A stretch of 64,000 nucleotides of DNA from Paulinella micropora (Eukaryota > Cercozoa > Imbricatea > Euglyphida): assembly GCA_009731375.1 (NCBI GenBank), contig BJOX01000267.1:367900-431899 (forward strand). Direction: 5' to 3'. The notes below the pieces were generated by a model. It did not search any database. It saw nothing but the letters and a program-made list of their open reading frames with translations, and had not been told where the DNA came from. Position 1 is the first letter of the stretch, and each line of letters opens with the position of its first letter. Positions 31,057 through 40,805 of the stretch are shown one piece after another. The position numbers and the translations under genes were made by a program.

Positions 31057-31635
31057 TTAATGTATTGCTCTTTTTATTTTCTGAGAAGTTTGTCCGTCAA
31101 AATTTCCGATTAATGAATCAATAGAACTTACCATGTGCTTTCGCGATCGCAGATCATATTCGGTATCGGCTGGCGTAGTCATCTTTTCCGATTTTATATT
31201 AATATTATTATTATTTTCATTTTTTATTGTTTCAGACGGACTAGACGATATGGTTAAACTGGGCGATGGTATTGATTTAGGCAAGGTCTGCGGACTAGAC
31301 GATGCGGATGCAGTTAAACTGGGCGATGGTAGTGATTTGGGCAAGGCCTGCGAACTAGACGATGCGGATAAACTAGGTGATGCTAATGGTTTAGGCTGTG
31401 GCGATAAGGTTTGAAGTTGTGTAGGGTTTGCGATTATCTTTTCACTCGCGGAATAAGAGTTGGTAATATTTTTGAGAATATTATCAATTTGGAGGGGTTC
31501 ATCTTTTTCGTTGGATACTTGTATCAATTCGTTATTTTCCCGTTCAACTTCAATATGTGAGGCTTTTGACAAGTCTTCATTTTTTATCAATTTCGGATAA
31601 TATGTAGAACTTACTTTGGTGGCATATTCGTGCAA
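31057..31635 (-). CDS. Hypothetical Ser/Pro-rich protein, 192 aa
   Basis: It starts MHEYATKVSSTYYPKL, overlapping the end of the upstream gene by 25 bp. The centre holds three tandem repeats of about 20 residues (LPKSLPSPSLTASASSSPQT and variants), a linker-like low-complexity region. It ends with SIDSLIGNFDGQTSQKIKR, after which the coding sense continues in another frame. Probably the N-terminal part of the 29731-31635 protein. Confidence 0.55.
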   Translation of the reverse strand: MHEYATKVSSTYYPKLIKNEDLSKASHIEVERENNELIQVSNEKDEPLQIDNILKNITNSYSASEKIIANPTQLQTLSPQPKPLASPSLSASSSSQALPKSLPSPSLTASASSSPQTLPKSIPSPSLTISSSPSETIKNENNNNINIKSEKMTTPADTEYDLRSRKHMVSSIDSLIGNFDGQTSQKIKRAIH

Positions 31636-32456
31636 TCTCCAAAGAAATCTTTGTAATCCATTTCAGCCTTTTGTTTAGCAATATTTGCTTTAATGACAAA
31701 ATCACCATTATCATCAAAATAACCAACATCTGATAAATATTTATCATACTTAACCATGAGCGCATCAACCATTGTTTTTACTTTTTTGTATTTTTCGGGA
31801 TTGTCATACATGGTATATGCCATTTCAAAAGGCGCCGTGAAAGCACGTTTCCCTTGAATAGCATAGGCAAAGAACGCATATTTTGCGTTTGATATTAATT
31901 CTCTCCATACGCGATTTATGTGGTTCGTGCTTGCGCCACCCACCATCCGCCGTGTCGTTGTTCCACCAAAAACAGATGGAAGTTTTGTGGCCATATATTT
32001 GAGAACTTCTGTGGACGTTTTCCATTCTCGCATCATTAATGCTATTTCTCCCATCAACGAGTGGTCTTTGTTTAAAGGCCGCCGAATAACCTTATTTAAC
32101 TTAAGCATTTCCCATATAAATTTTGCCATAGCCTGACTACCTATAACCATTTCGCTTAGTATTGCGTGAGGAGCATTATGATTGTTTCTTGCTTTATCTA
32201 CATTTGCTATGTACATTAAATCCGCTTGATGTCTGACTATCTCGTCTGACGACATATACATAAGATCATGCCTAACTGCTTCATAATCAATTCTATTTAC
32301 TGGTAAATGAAACGATTTAGTGCCCATTCTGCCATTATAACTTAGCGCGAAACGATCTCTCATATTCGTCCCTTTGCCAATTGAAATTGTAGCCCGGAAT
32401 GTGCCATTCTTCTTCTTCGTAATACGCTTTATACGGGTTAACATACGGGTTGACAT
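31611..32456 (-). CDS. Phospholipase-A2-like virion protein, 281 aa
   Basis: The segment LPVNRIDYEAVRHDLMY followed about ten residues later by HQADLMYIA matches the catalytic His-Asp plus distal Asp pattern (HDxxY ... AD) of the phospholipase A2 domain that parvoviruses and some polinton-related viruses use to breach membranes. The upstream Gly-rich calcium loop is weak (NGRMGTKS), so the resemblance is partial. The N-terminus is strongly basic. Just upstream an ATG at about 32480 is linked by an A9 run, so the true start may lie there. Confidence 0.45.
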   Translation of the reverse strand: MSTRMLTRIKRITKKKNGTFRATISIGKGTNMRDRFALSYNGRMGTKSFHLPVNRIDYEAVRHDLMYMSSDEIVRHQADLMYIANVDKARNNHNAPHAILSEMVIGSQAMAKFIWEMLKLNKVIRRPLNKDHSLMGEIALMMREWKTSTEVLKYMATKLPSVFGGTTTRRMVGGASTNHINRVWRELISNAKYAFFAYAIQGKRAFTAPFEMAYTMYDNPEKYKKVKTMVDALMVKYDKYLSDVGYFDDNGDFVIKANIAKQKAEMDYKDFFGDCTNMPPK

Positions 32457-32528
32457 CTGTGATTTTTTTTTGTTTGGACATTTTATCCGCAGTATAATAT
32501 AAATCTTATATTATACGTAATATATAAC

Positions 32529-32753
32529 ATGGACGATAATAAAAAAGAAAAAAGCAAAGACGAGCAACAACTGGAGGAACTAGAACGGCTAGGGAAGGAA
32601 ATTGACCAAATCCGCATCACTCAGAACTTGGTGAATAGAAACCCCAATATTTTTAGAAAACCTGAAAATATCCTTTACCGCTTACCGCTATCAGATAAGC
32701 AACGAGAGATGGTTTATAATAATATAATTAAACAGGAAGGTAAAGCGGGCTAA
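32529..32753 (+). CDS. Small charged coiled-coil protein, 74 aa
   Basis: Lys/Glu-rich helical protein. The ATG follows CGTAATATATAAC. It is divergent from the PLA2-like gene. No family recognised. Confidence 0.5.
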   Translation: MDDNKKEKSKDEQQLEELERLGKEIDQIRITQNLVNRNPNIFRKPENILYRLPLSDKQREMVYNNIIKQEGKAG

Positions 32754-32760
32754 ATATATA

Positions 32761-33012
32761 ATGTTGTTAATATTGCTATTTGCGTGCTCCGCTATGTCGC
32801 GGACTGCCTGCGACTTTTATAGCAGAGTAAATCAAACAAAAAAGGATGGATGTGTTTATTGTATCCAGAGCGGGATTAACTCAAAATTCAAATGTATTTA
32901 CAAACCGATGTCAGACTGGTGTATTAGTTTTGATGAAGCACTACCTTTAATGTGCTCAAATGACGCTTCGTGGTATAAAATATATTTGTATGAATGCTCA
33001 CTTCTTACTTGA
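32761..33012 (+). CDS. Small secreted or membrane-inserted Cys-rich protein, 83 aa
   Basis: A hydrophobic N-terminus (MLLILLFACSAMS) looks like a signal peptide and is followed by eight cysteines in the mature part, suggesting disulphide bonding in the ER lumen. It begins 7 bp after the previous stop, preceded by AAATATATA. Function unknown. Confidence 0.5.
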   Translation: MLLILLFACSAMSRTACDFYSRVNQTKKDGCVYCIQSGINSKFKCIYKPMSDWCISFDEALPLMCSNDASWYKIYLYECSLLT

Positions 33013-33351
33013 AGAAGGAGAAGGAAGCACGATGCCGATTAAGAGTGTAAGGATACCTACATATACATTAGCCTGCTCACAAGGCATGTTATTTTTAGCG
33101 AGTTTTATTAAGCAAATCGTGATGATTGCTATTATAATCATCATTTGAAATAGATACTTAATCATTCTGCTGTCGGTTTTCCTTGTCGTCATACAGCAGT
33201 TCCATTCGTTCTCAATTTCATTGTCAATCTTTTTTTCTTCCGTCTTTAGTTCAATATCCAAAACGCGAGATTTTAATTCTGGAGTTAGTTCGCCATCCAT
33301 ATCCATAATAGGTGGGGGTCTGTGAAGTCTAGTTGTATTATTGCTGGACAT
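32998..33351 (-). CDS. Small membrane protein with two transmembrane segments, 117 aa
   Basis: A charged N-terminal half is followed by two hydrophobic segments (YLFQMMIIIAIITICLI and VGILTLLIGIVL) and a short polar tail. The start overlaps the end of the fibre gene. Small two-helix membrane proteins of this sort are common next to virion genes of PLVs and virophages. Role unknown. Confidence 0.5.
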   Translation of the reverse strand: MSSNNTTRLHRPPPIMDMDGELTPELKSRVLDIELKTEEKKIDNEIENEWNCCMTTRKTDSRMIKYLFQMMIIIAIITICLIKLAKNNMPCEQANVYVGILTLLIGIVLPSPSSSKK

Positions 33352-36300
33352 TTGAAAAAACGACTGCTCTAATTTCGGCTAATTGGTTTGCTTGGTCTTG
33401 TAGTATATTAAGTAAAGTTTTATTTTCTTTCTCTAAATTAAGTACTTTCTCCGATAAATGTTGAAAAGCACTAATTAATACTGGTATGAAGTCTGTATAT
33501 GTTATGCCTTCAAGGTATCCTTCTCCGTCATCCGCTTTTATTCCNNNNNNNNNNGCGTTCTGATACAAATTCTGGAAAAATCTTTTTTACTTCGTCCGCA
33601 ATAAATCCGTGGCCTTTTTTTTCTTTCTTCTCATCTGATTTCCAATAATATGAACAACAATTTATCTTCATTAATTTCTCGCAACAATCTCCACATTCTA
33701 ATGTTTTAATATCTGATTTTAGCATTCTGTCCGATGTGTATGTCCAGTTGCCATTAAGAGGAACATAAACATAATTACCAGAATTCACACCTGTTGAGTC
33801 CGAAGTAGTCCAAGCGTGAAGCAAACCATTAATCGCACTTACAGAAGCATAATTTGAATATCCACCTGATTTCATAAATATATGTGGGTTGTTGGTAGCA
33901 CCCTGATATCGTTTTAATGTTAAAAATCCGCTGGATGCTGTTATGATGCTTACATCTCCGCTTGTATTAATGTTCATCGCCTCAGTGTAAGATATATTGT
34001 TTCCAACCGCTGTTCCTGAATTATAATAAAAAGCGAGTTTTCCACCTTTTTGAATTAGAAAGTTTGAACCGCTGTGGCTTGATTTCCAGTTCGTGCCGTC
34101 AAAATAAGCATCAAAACTTAAATTGACATTGTCGTGCGCCCAGTTCAATAGTTGAAATGTTGGATAAGCATCCGCCGTTGTTATTGCTTGTAAGTGTGCT
34201 CCTGCGACATTACTCGCCGTTCCGTATATTTCTAAACCACCTGTTGCTCCAACTCCCTTTGTTGAGTTGCCTATGATTATCGGCTTACCTGATGCTGTTG
34301 TTATTTTGTCGCTCGTCGTTAATGTTGTTGTAGTTATTCCTGCGGTTGAAGTTATTGTTCCAGCACTTGTTATGTTGTTTGAGTTCATATCTAAGGCTCC
34401 ATAAAACCGCATACCACCCGCATTGTTAAAACGGACAATGTCAGACGAAGCACTTTTATTATCCAAAAGTTTTGAAATATAAAGTCCTGCTCCTTTTACA
34501 TCAAATGCTACATTAGTGAATAGGTAGCCTCGTTGGTCGGCGGTTCCACTTGAATCAGTGTTTAAAGTATATAAGAAAGACTGCCAATCACCTGATATCT
34601 GTGAAAAGAATATGTCTCCTCCATTTTGGTTTAATATCCGCGCCCCATTATATGTAATATTTCCGCCATTAATGATATCCTTATTATTAAAATCGGCTTG
34701 GTTTGTTAGAGTTAGATATTTTATCTCAGTTCTCGTTCCATTAAATGTTTTAATTCCAGTTGTTGTTTGGTCTCCTGTTAGTTTTACATTTTGCCCGTCC
34801 AATGTGTCCGCATACCCTTTTGTCGCTCCGTCCGTCGCTAATGTCGGAGTTCCAAGGTTGGCTATTTTGCTACTATTATAATCTAGCCCCGAAGCATTTA
34901 CCCAACCGACAATCGCTCCATCAATAATGAAACTTATTTTTTTCGCATTTATTTCAAAGTTATAATTTACACCCGTGCCCATATCAAGGCAACCGATAGT
35001 TCCTATATTGGCTGTGGAGTTAAAAACCACGAATATTCCTTTTGTTGTCGCATTCGTTGAATTTCCAGTTATTTCAAGGGCACTGCTAAATGTCTTAATT
35101 CCTGCTATGGTTTGGTTTCCTGTTGTTTTAACTGCCGAAGTATCAAGGACAGAAACATCCACACCATCAACAAGATTTACATTTGTTATACTCTGGCTCC
35201 CCATATTTAGTCCGCCATTCGCTGTTATCGCCCCACTCGCCGTTAATGTGGTTGTTGATACTCCCGCACTTGCGGTCATTACCTTTAAAGCCTTAACTTC
35301 TCCATGATTAATCCTGAATAATTCGTTTGTCCCGCCATAGTAAAATATATGACTATCAGTTGAAGCATTAACATTATAAACCAAAGTTTGACTAGCAATA
35401 CCAAATCCAAAAAACGCAGTTGTTGATAGTGTCCCTCCGTCCCATAAGACTAATTTATTATTGGCGAGTGCTTTTCTATCTATGAAAACACTTTTGCCTG
35501 CTCCTACTACCACATTGTCGGTTGTTGTTAATGTTGTTGTTGTTATCCCCGCATTTGGTTTGATTTCATTACTAAATGACTTAGTTCCTGCTATTGTTTG
35601 GTCTCCTGTTAGTTTAACGACTGCTGTATCAAGGGCGGATACATCAATACCATCAACATTACCCACATTTGTTATGTTAAATCCACCCATATTTAAACTG
35701 CCCGTCATAGCGGTCGTGCCGTCCTTTGCCAGTTTCGTATCTGTGTAAGCCTTCGTTGAAGCATCGCCGTCATAGAATGGTGCTGGAAGTCCGCTGATTG
35801 CTGTTGTGCTGTTAAAATTTAAAACATTGCTCGTCAATGTTATTCCACCCCCTGTTGTTGGAGCGAGTGTTATGGTTGAACCGACAATAGATAGTGGATA
35901 TCCCGTTGCTCCGCCTACCTCCGACGAATAAATAGAACCCATATTATTGTTGTAATTGAAGAATAACTTACCCGTGTTTAATGGATTTGAATCTTTTACA
36001 CCCAAATAAGTAGTGATTTGAATCTTTTACACCCAAATAAGTAGTAAATATTTTGTTTCCTGTTATAGTCTGGTCTCCCGTTAGTTTAACGACTGCGGTG
36101 TCAAGAGCCGAAACATCAATACCATCGACATTACCTACATTTGTTATGTTAAATCCTCCCATATTTAGTGCCCCCGTCATATTCGCGGTTCCGTCTAATC
36201 TAAGAAATGGAGAGTTTGTGTTTCTCCATTGGCCTGTGCTATAAATGAGCAACTGGTTATCGGCGGGTGTGCCTGTAATTAAAACATCGCTGTGTGTATT

Positions 36301-36804
36301 AATTGAGCCGTCTGCTGACACTTTATCATTATTCTCTTCGTGCTCTGATATCCAAGTATCAACATCTTTTGTATTTAGTAAATTAACTCCCGTTATATTC
36401 AAATTACCGCCCATACTAATGTTGCCGAATTCATCAACATTTATAGGAAATGTTTTATTTACCCAGTTGATTGAATTATATGTGAGATAACTATTCATAG
36501 CAATTGGCGCTGTAATGACTACATCACTTAATTTATCCAATTCAAAATCGCTTATATAACTTGAAGATAATGTAGCAAATGACGTATTTCCAAGCCCGTC
36601 CGTTTTTAATACTTGGTTCGCCGTGCCGTCCGCTAATGACAAATCGTATTCGTTATTAATTGACACATATCCGCTGTCCGATATCAACAAAGAAGAGTTA
36701 TTATTTTTTGATGATATTGATATGTCGTCCGTTCTTGCTTGTATTGAGTTTGCTTCTATGTGGTCGCCGTATAATACGCCGTCTATTTCTAAATCCTCAT
36801 CCAC
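33338..36804 (-). CDS. Large fibre protein with C-terminal S74 self-cleaving chaperone domain (interrupted)
   Basis: The protein is built of beta-repeats (GSLNMGGFNITNVGNVDGID occurs several times; also KLTGDQTI.G.K.F and ITTTTLTT). It ends in an intramolecular chaperone domain: TSDRMLKSDIK carries the Ser-Lys pair used for self-cleavage in peptidase S74, followed by GHGFIADEVKKIFPEFVSE and a C-terminal coiled coil (VLNLEKENKTLLNILQDQAN). Such domains trimerise phage and viral fibres and then cut themselves off. Two defects occur: a 31-bp tandem duplication (35984-36045) shifts the frame, and a 10-N gap (33545-33554) breaks it. The start is uncertain: GTG at 36804 is in frame, while an ATG at 36857 is out of frame. 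Confidence 0.8.
35984..36045. repeat. 31-bp tandem duplication inside the fibre gene
   Basis: GATTTGAATCTTTTACACCC plus eleven more bases is present twice in direct succession (35984-36014, 36015-36045). Because 31 is not a multiple of three, it disrupts the frame. It could be a real mutation or an assembly error. Confidence 0.85.
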
Positions 36805-36910
36805 TATAACAGAGCCGTAAAAGTGGTAATATTGTCCATGGATTGCCTAAATGGTTCATATTTTAATTATATTATTTTATATTGTAGAATATATATTTGG
36901 TCTTAAAAAA

Positions 36911-37540
36911 ATGAATATATTTGGCCGTTCGCAAGAGCAACAATCTATTGACACAAAAACAATCGCGGTCGTGGCTACGCCCACTTTAACTAGAAACGTC
37001 CAAAATGCGTATGTTGGTCTTGATATGCGCTCATGGATGACTAGTTCAACATTTACAACACTCTGCACGGGCGGATATGGTAGCAAAACAATATCAAGTT
37101 TAGGATTTGGTTATTTTATTAATGTAGCATTTCGCGGGTCTTTGAATTTACCCGCTCCGACTGGCATTGCTACTTTCCAGTTTTGGTTCCATATCACAGA
37201 TGGAACAAATACATATGATTATTATACCGAAGTGCTAAATTATACAACCGCCATTGATTATAAGTCTTTTGATTGTGTGTGGCTAATCCAAAGATACGGA
37301 GTTCAAATGAATTTGATATGGCAGATGACGTGCCCGAACCCATCTGACACTACCAATAATAGAACAATAAGAATTGTAGATAATACAACAAATGATGCTC
37401 TGGTAGCGTACGCGACTGGTGCGCCATTAACCATAGAAGTGTATTACAAATCAGCATCTGCGGATTATGTGTCTTTCAAACTATCTTATTTTAATATTGA
37501 TGTAATGCGAGATATAGCACTAACCGCCTCTTACACATGA
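36911..37540 (+). CDS. Putative virion surface protein, about 209 aa, paralogue of the gene at 23441
   Basis: Starts MNIFGRSQ, matching MNLFGQS at 23441, and has similar beta-rich, Ser/Thr/Tyr composition (e.g. YDYYTEVLNYTTAIDY). The ATG follows seven adenines; an upstream in-frame start at 36851 would add a hydrophobic leader and is less likely. Both copies are plus-strand genes beside minus-strand blocks. A role at the capsid surface is inferred. Confidence 0.55.
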   Translation: MNIFGRSQEQQSIDTKTIAVVATPTLTRNVQNAYVGLDMRSWMTSSTFTTLCTGGYGSKTISSLGFGYFINVAFRGSLNLPAPTGIATFQFWFHITDGTNTYDYYTEVLNYTTAIDYKSFDCVWLIQRYGVQMNLIWQMTCPNPSDTTNNRTIRIVDNTTNDALVAYATGAPLTIEVYYKSASADYVSFKLSYFNIDVMRDIALTASYT

Positions 37541-38159
37541 AACCTGTCATACATATCTTTTAGTGTCGTGAGTTTGCCCTCGTGTTGAGATAAAACATCG
37601 CGGAAAAACGTCTTATAATCTAACTTACCATATTTAAGAATGGGGCGTTGGTCTGGTGGTATGTGTGCGTATCTACTCTCGTGCCATTTCTTCATATCCT
37701 CCTGTAATATGGTGCGGTCTTCAACTTTCATATACAAGAAATTAAACGGGTCTTTGATACTTTCAAATGTGCCGTTATTATTTCATAGCAACTATACCCA
37801 TTCTCGGGCGGATTCCGCTTTGCTTTAATCGGCGTTTTCTTCTCATTTGGCAATTCTTTTTTTGCCAATTCTTCTCCTACGTTAGCCTTGATTTCGGTTA
37901 TACCCATCTCCTTTATATCACTTTCTTTAAAAGGCGTAAATTCTTCTAGTTCGTCATTAAAAACAACATTCTTCAATGTATCAACGGGGGGCAATGAAAC
38001 TTCAACATTATCACCCCGCGGGGGTTGTTCGGGTTGGTATTTTTCGTAAAATGCGACAATTTCAGGTTTAAGCGATTTGCTTGTTGGTAGTTTTATGTCG
38101 CTACTTAAATGAGTCCATTTTTCTATTTGGCTCAGATAATCTCCTTTGGTTGATGGCAT
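37531..38159 (-). CDS. Hypothetical protein, about 200 aa, one frameshift
   Basis: Two frames (38159-37728 and 37780-37531) appear to be one gene. The second frame stays open and coding-like upstream of its ATG, and the switch lies near a TTATTATTT run at 37775-37786. The start is set at the ATG in MPSTKGDYL, after TTATATATAAC. The C-terminal part (YKTFFRDVLSQHEGKL) is helical. No family recognised. Confidence 0.5.
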
Positions 38160-38225
38160 GTTATATATAAGCACACAAAAAAATCCGTTTTTTAAATATT
38201 GTTTTCAATATTGAAGACAATAATA

Positions 38226-40649
38226 TTACATCCAAAAGACATCATCATCCTCTTCATTAACTCCCGATCCAAAATTGAAGTCGTATTCGTCGTCCTTTAT
38301 ATACTCGCGTATCTTGTCTCGGATTGTGCTGACATTTATTGTAAATCTGTATTTTTTGTTGTTTTTTCCTCCGCTTTGTTTGGGTTTATCTATGCCTACA
38401 TGCTTCAGTTGAGTGAAGAAGGCTCCTTTATGATAAGATATTCCCTGTTCTGAGCACCACTCCCTGTATCTTTCGCATAGATGCACCGATTCCACTTTCA
38501 TATCTTTGCTTTCAACTTTGTCAAATTTTGCTTCAATGGTGTCAATCATAAACTTAATAGCCTTGGGGAGGTTGGCCATTTTCTGCTCCGTCTTGTATTT
38601 TGTTTTAAATGCGGTCATAACACTTATTTCTTCGTATTGTCTAGTGGCGAAGTATTCAAAGGCACATCTGATAAAGTCATCGTCGTTTATTTCATCTAGA
38701 ATTTTGGCGAAATATACTTTATCGTCCGCGTGCTTCCCGCTTATTTTGTGGAGTGAATACCGCCTGTCGCTTCCTTCTATGTATAACGTGTTTTCGTTAT
38801 TCGTGTAAAACCAGTATCTGGCGAAATGTTTTACTTTGTATTGCTTGCTTCCCTTGGGCTCTATTATTTCGTCTTTTTGGTCAATTTGACTTTTTAAGCG
38901 GTCGCTCATCGTAAAAGCCCCGCCTTTCTCGGGCAGTTCTTCAAACACTTTCAATATCTTGTTCGCATATGCGACATTGAATTTTTCCATGTATCTGCTA
39001 AAGTCTTTGATGACCACATGATTTTGCGTTCCCAACAACCTCTCCATAAATTTGCTCATTATGCCTTTTCCAGTTCCTTGGACTGAGTAAAACAAATGAC
39101 CGATACCTCTATTTACATTTGGTTTCTGTATCATGTCCGCGACACTATCCAAAAAGTTATCTAACTCGCCTTGGCCTTCAGTGAAGAAGTCAGTCTTTAG
39201 ATGTTTATATAAGGCACTCTCTTCAAAATTGTATTTTGTTTTTACACTTTCAAATGGAATATTATCCATAGGAAACCCCATAAACAAATTTAGTTTGTTA
39301 GAATATACGGGGGGTATCCCCACTCGCTTCAAATACGGGTAAAACATGAAGTCGTCATATCGTTTAATTTTCCGCTTTTGCATCATGTCTTTTGCGTATC
39401 CAGTTGAAAACTGATTGCCATTTCCAAAATGTTGATACAGCCATTGTTTCGCTCTCGGGTCGTGTTTGTCTCCTTTCAATTCTTCAATGTATTCTGGATT
39501 CCGCACAAAACATTCAAAATTTAATGCGGACATCATTGCGCCTACTTCTGCTTGTACATAATATTCGGATCGGTCTCCTGTCTCTTCGTCAATGTCTAGA
39601 TTTAAAGTCATCACGACTTGACCGCCTCCCCTTGATACTATGTTTATACAACTGCGCCATTCGTCCAGTCTTTCAAGGCTCGCCTCATTCTCTCTATAGT
39701 GTTGAATATATACGTTTTCCATATCTCCAAAGTATTTAAGGCTGGGGGTTTGATAAGGCTCAATAATCGCATTTTCTTGAAAGGTTAGGCCTTCATTCAT
39801 TTCCTTTAATTTAAGAGCAATGTCTATCCCTAATTTCTCCTTAATGACCTTTGAACAACTTTCCAGATCGTAGTCTTTCTTTTCTAGCATTAGGCCGTCA
39901 AAGCATAAAACACACATAATAGGATTTCCAAAATAGTCTAGCATAACTTGTAAAATTTTGTTTTCAAAGTCGCATAACAATGTATTCATATAACTGGCCT
40001 CGTGGTTGAAGTCTTCGCCTCTGTTAATCCGCCTCTGCTTAACTTTTTCAAATTCTTTAATGTCTGCCCCCGCAAACTTTCCATGTAGGGCTTTCATTTC
40101 TTGTTTGAAGGCGGTTAGAAACCTCGTCTTTTTCGCGACTGCGTTGTAATCCTTTTCGCCTCCATTTAGGACTGATAGGATAATCTGTTTTGCCTTGCCT
40201 CTGTCAATCGTCTCATTTTTGCTCGTGAGATCGGCTATTACCTTCTCTCTATTTTTCACATACGATCGCAGATATTTCGCTTCAAAGTTAAATATCGCAC
40301 ATAAATGTAGTAGTATGACTGGATGCGCATTCACCATATCAATATCTACATAGTAATCGCGGGCGATAGTGTGCCTTATCTCGTGCGGTATGTTTTGGAG
40401 AGATAATGAGCCTACATCATTAAATCTACCTTTGCACCCATTTTGCCGATACACTACAGAGACTTTATTATTGAATACTTTTTGAATATATTTTTTTAGC
40501 AGTGTTATAGGACTTCCGTCTTTGAAACATTTCTCTCGCAGTTGGCCTTTTAAGTCGTCAAAATTGTTAATAATATAGGATAGTTTGTTCGCATCAAACA
40601 ACTCTTCTTTGTTAATAAACTGAGTGCGGGTTGCCTCATCAACATCCAT
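38226..40649 (-). CDS. TVpol-type polymerase fused to superfamily 3 helicase, 807 aa
   Basis: The N-terminal half has family-A-polymerase-like motifs: YYVDIDMVNAHPVIL (motif A, metal-binding Asp), KAKQIILSVLNGG (motif B region) and CVLCFDGLML (motif C). The C-terminal half is an SF3 helicase with P-loop SVQGTGKGIMSKF, Walker B-type KILKVFEELPEKGG and motif C WFYTNNEN. This fusion is known from virophages and PLVs, where it drives protein- or RNA-primed genome replication with unwinding. The frame is intact at full length. It is preceded by AAAAATATATAACC and is the likely replication engine of the element. Confidence 0.85.
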   Translation of the reverse strand: MDVDEATRTQFINKEELFDANKLSYIINNFDDLKGQLREKCFKDGSPITLLKKYIQKVFNNKVSVVYRQNGCKGRFNDVGSLSLQNIPHEIRHTIARDYYVDIDMVNAHPVILLHLCAIFNFEAKYLRSYVKNREKVIADLTSKNETIDRGKAKQIILSVLNGGEKDYNAVAKKTRFLTAFKQEMKALHGKFAGADIKEFEKVKQRRINRGEDFNHEASYMNTLLCDFENKILQVMLDYFGNPIMCVLCFDGLMLEKKDYDLESCSKVIKEKLGIDIALKLKEMNEGLTFQENAIIEPYQTPSLKYFGDMENVYIQHYRENEASLERLDEWRSCINIVSRGGGQVVMTLNLDIDEETGDRSEYYVQAEVGAMMSALNFECFVRNPEYIEELKGDKHDPRAKQWLYQHFGNGNQFSTGYAKDMMQKRKIKRYDDFMFYPYLKRVGIPPVYSNKLNLFMGFPMDNIPFESVKTKYNFEESALYKHLKTDFFTEGQGELDNFLDSVADMIQKPNVNRGIGHLFYSVQGTGKGIMSKFMERLLGTQNHVVIKDFSRYMEKFNVAYANKILKVFEELPEKGGAFTMSDRLKSQIDQKDEIIEPKGSKQYKVKHFARYWFYTNNENTLYIEGSDRRYSLHKISGKHADDKVYFAKILDEINDDDFIRCAFEYFATRQYEEISVMTAFKTKYKTEQKMANLPKAIKFMIDTIEAKFDKVESKDMKVESVHLCERYREWCSEQGISYHKGAFFTQLKHVGIDKPKQSGGKNNKKYRFTINVSTIRDKIREYIKDDEYDFNFGSGVNEEDDDVFWM

Positions 40650-40805
40650 CTATAATAAGGTTATATATTTTTTTTTTTGTTAATCTGGTTATTATAGATA
40701 GTATATATAAGACAACATACATTATCCTTAAATGGAAATTATACATAAGACCGCTACACTGGGGAGGTTTTTAGGCTAAAAAAAATAGTTTGCGCCTGTC
40801 TGCCG

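Noticed and set aside
34558-35748. Several plus-strand open frames of 95-110 codons
   Set aside because: They are antisense shadows of the repetitive fibre gene.
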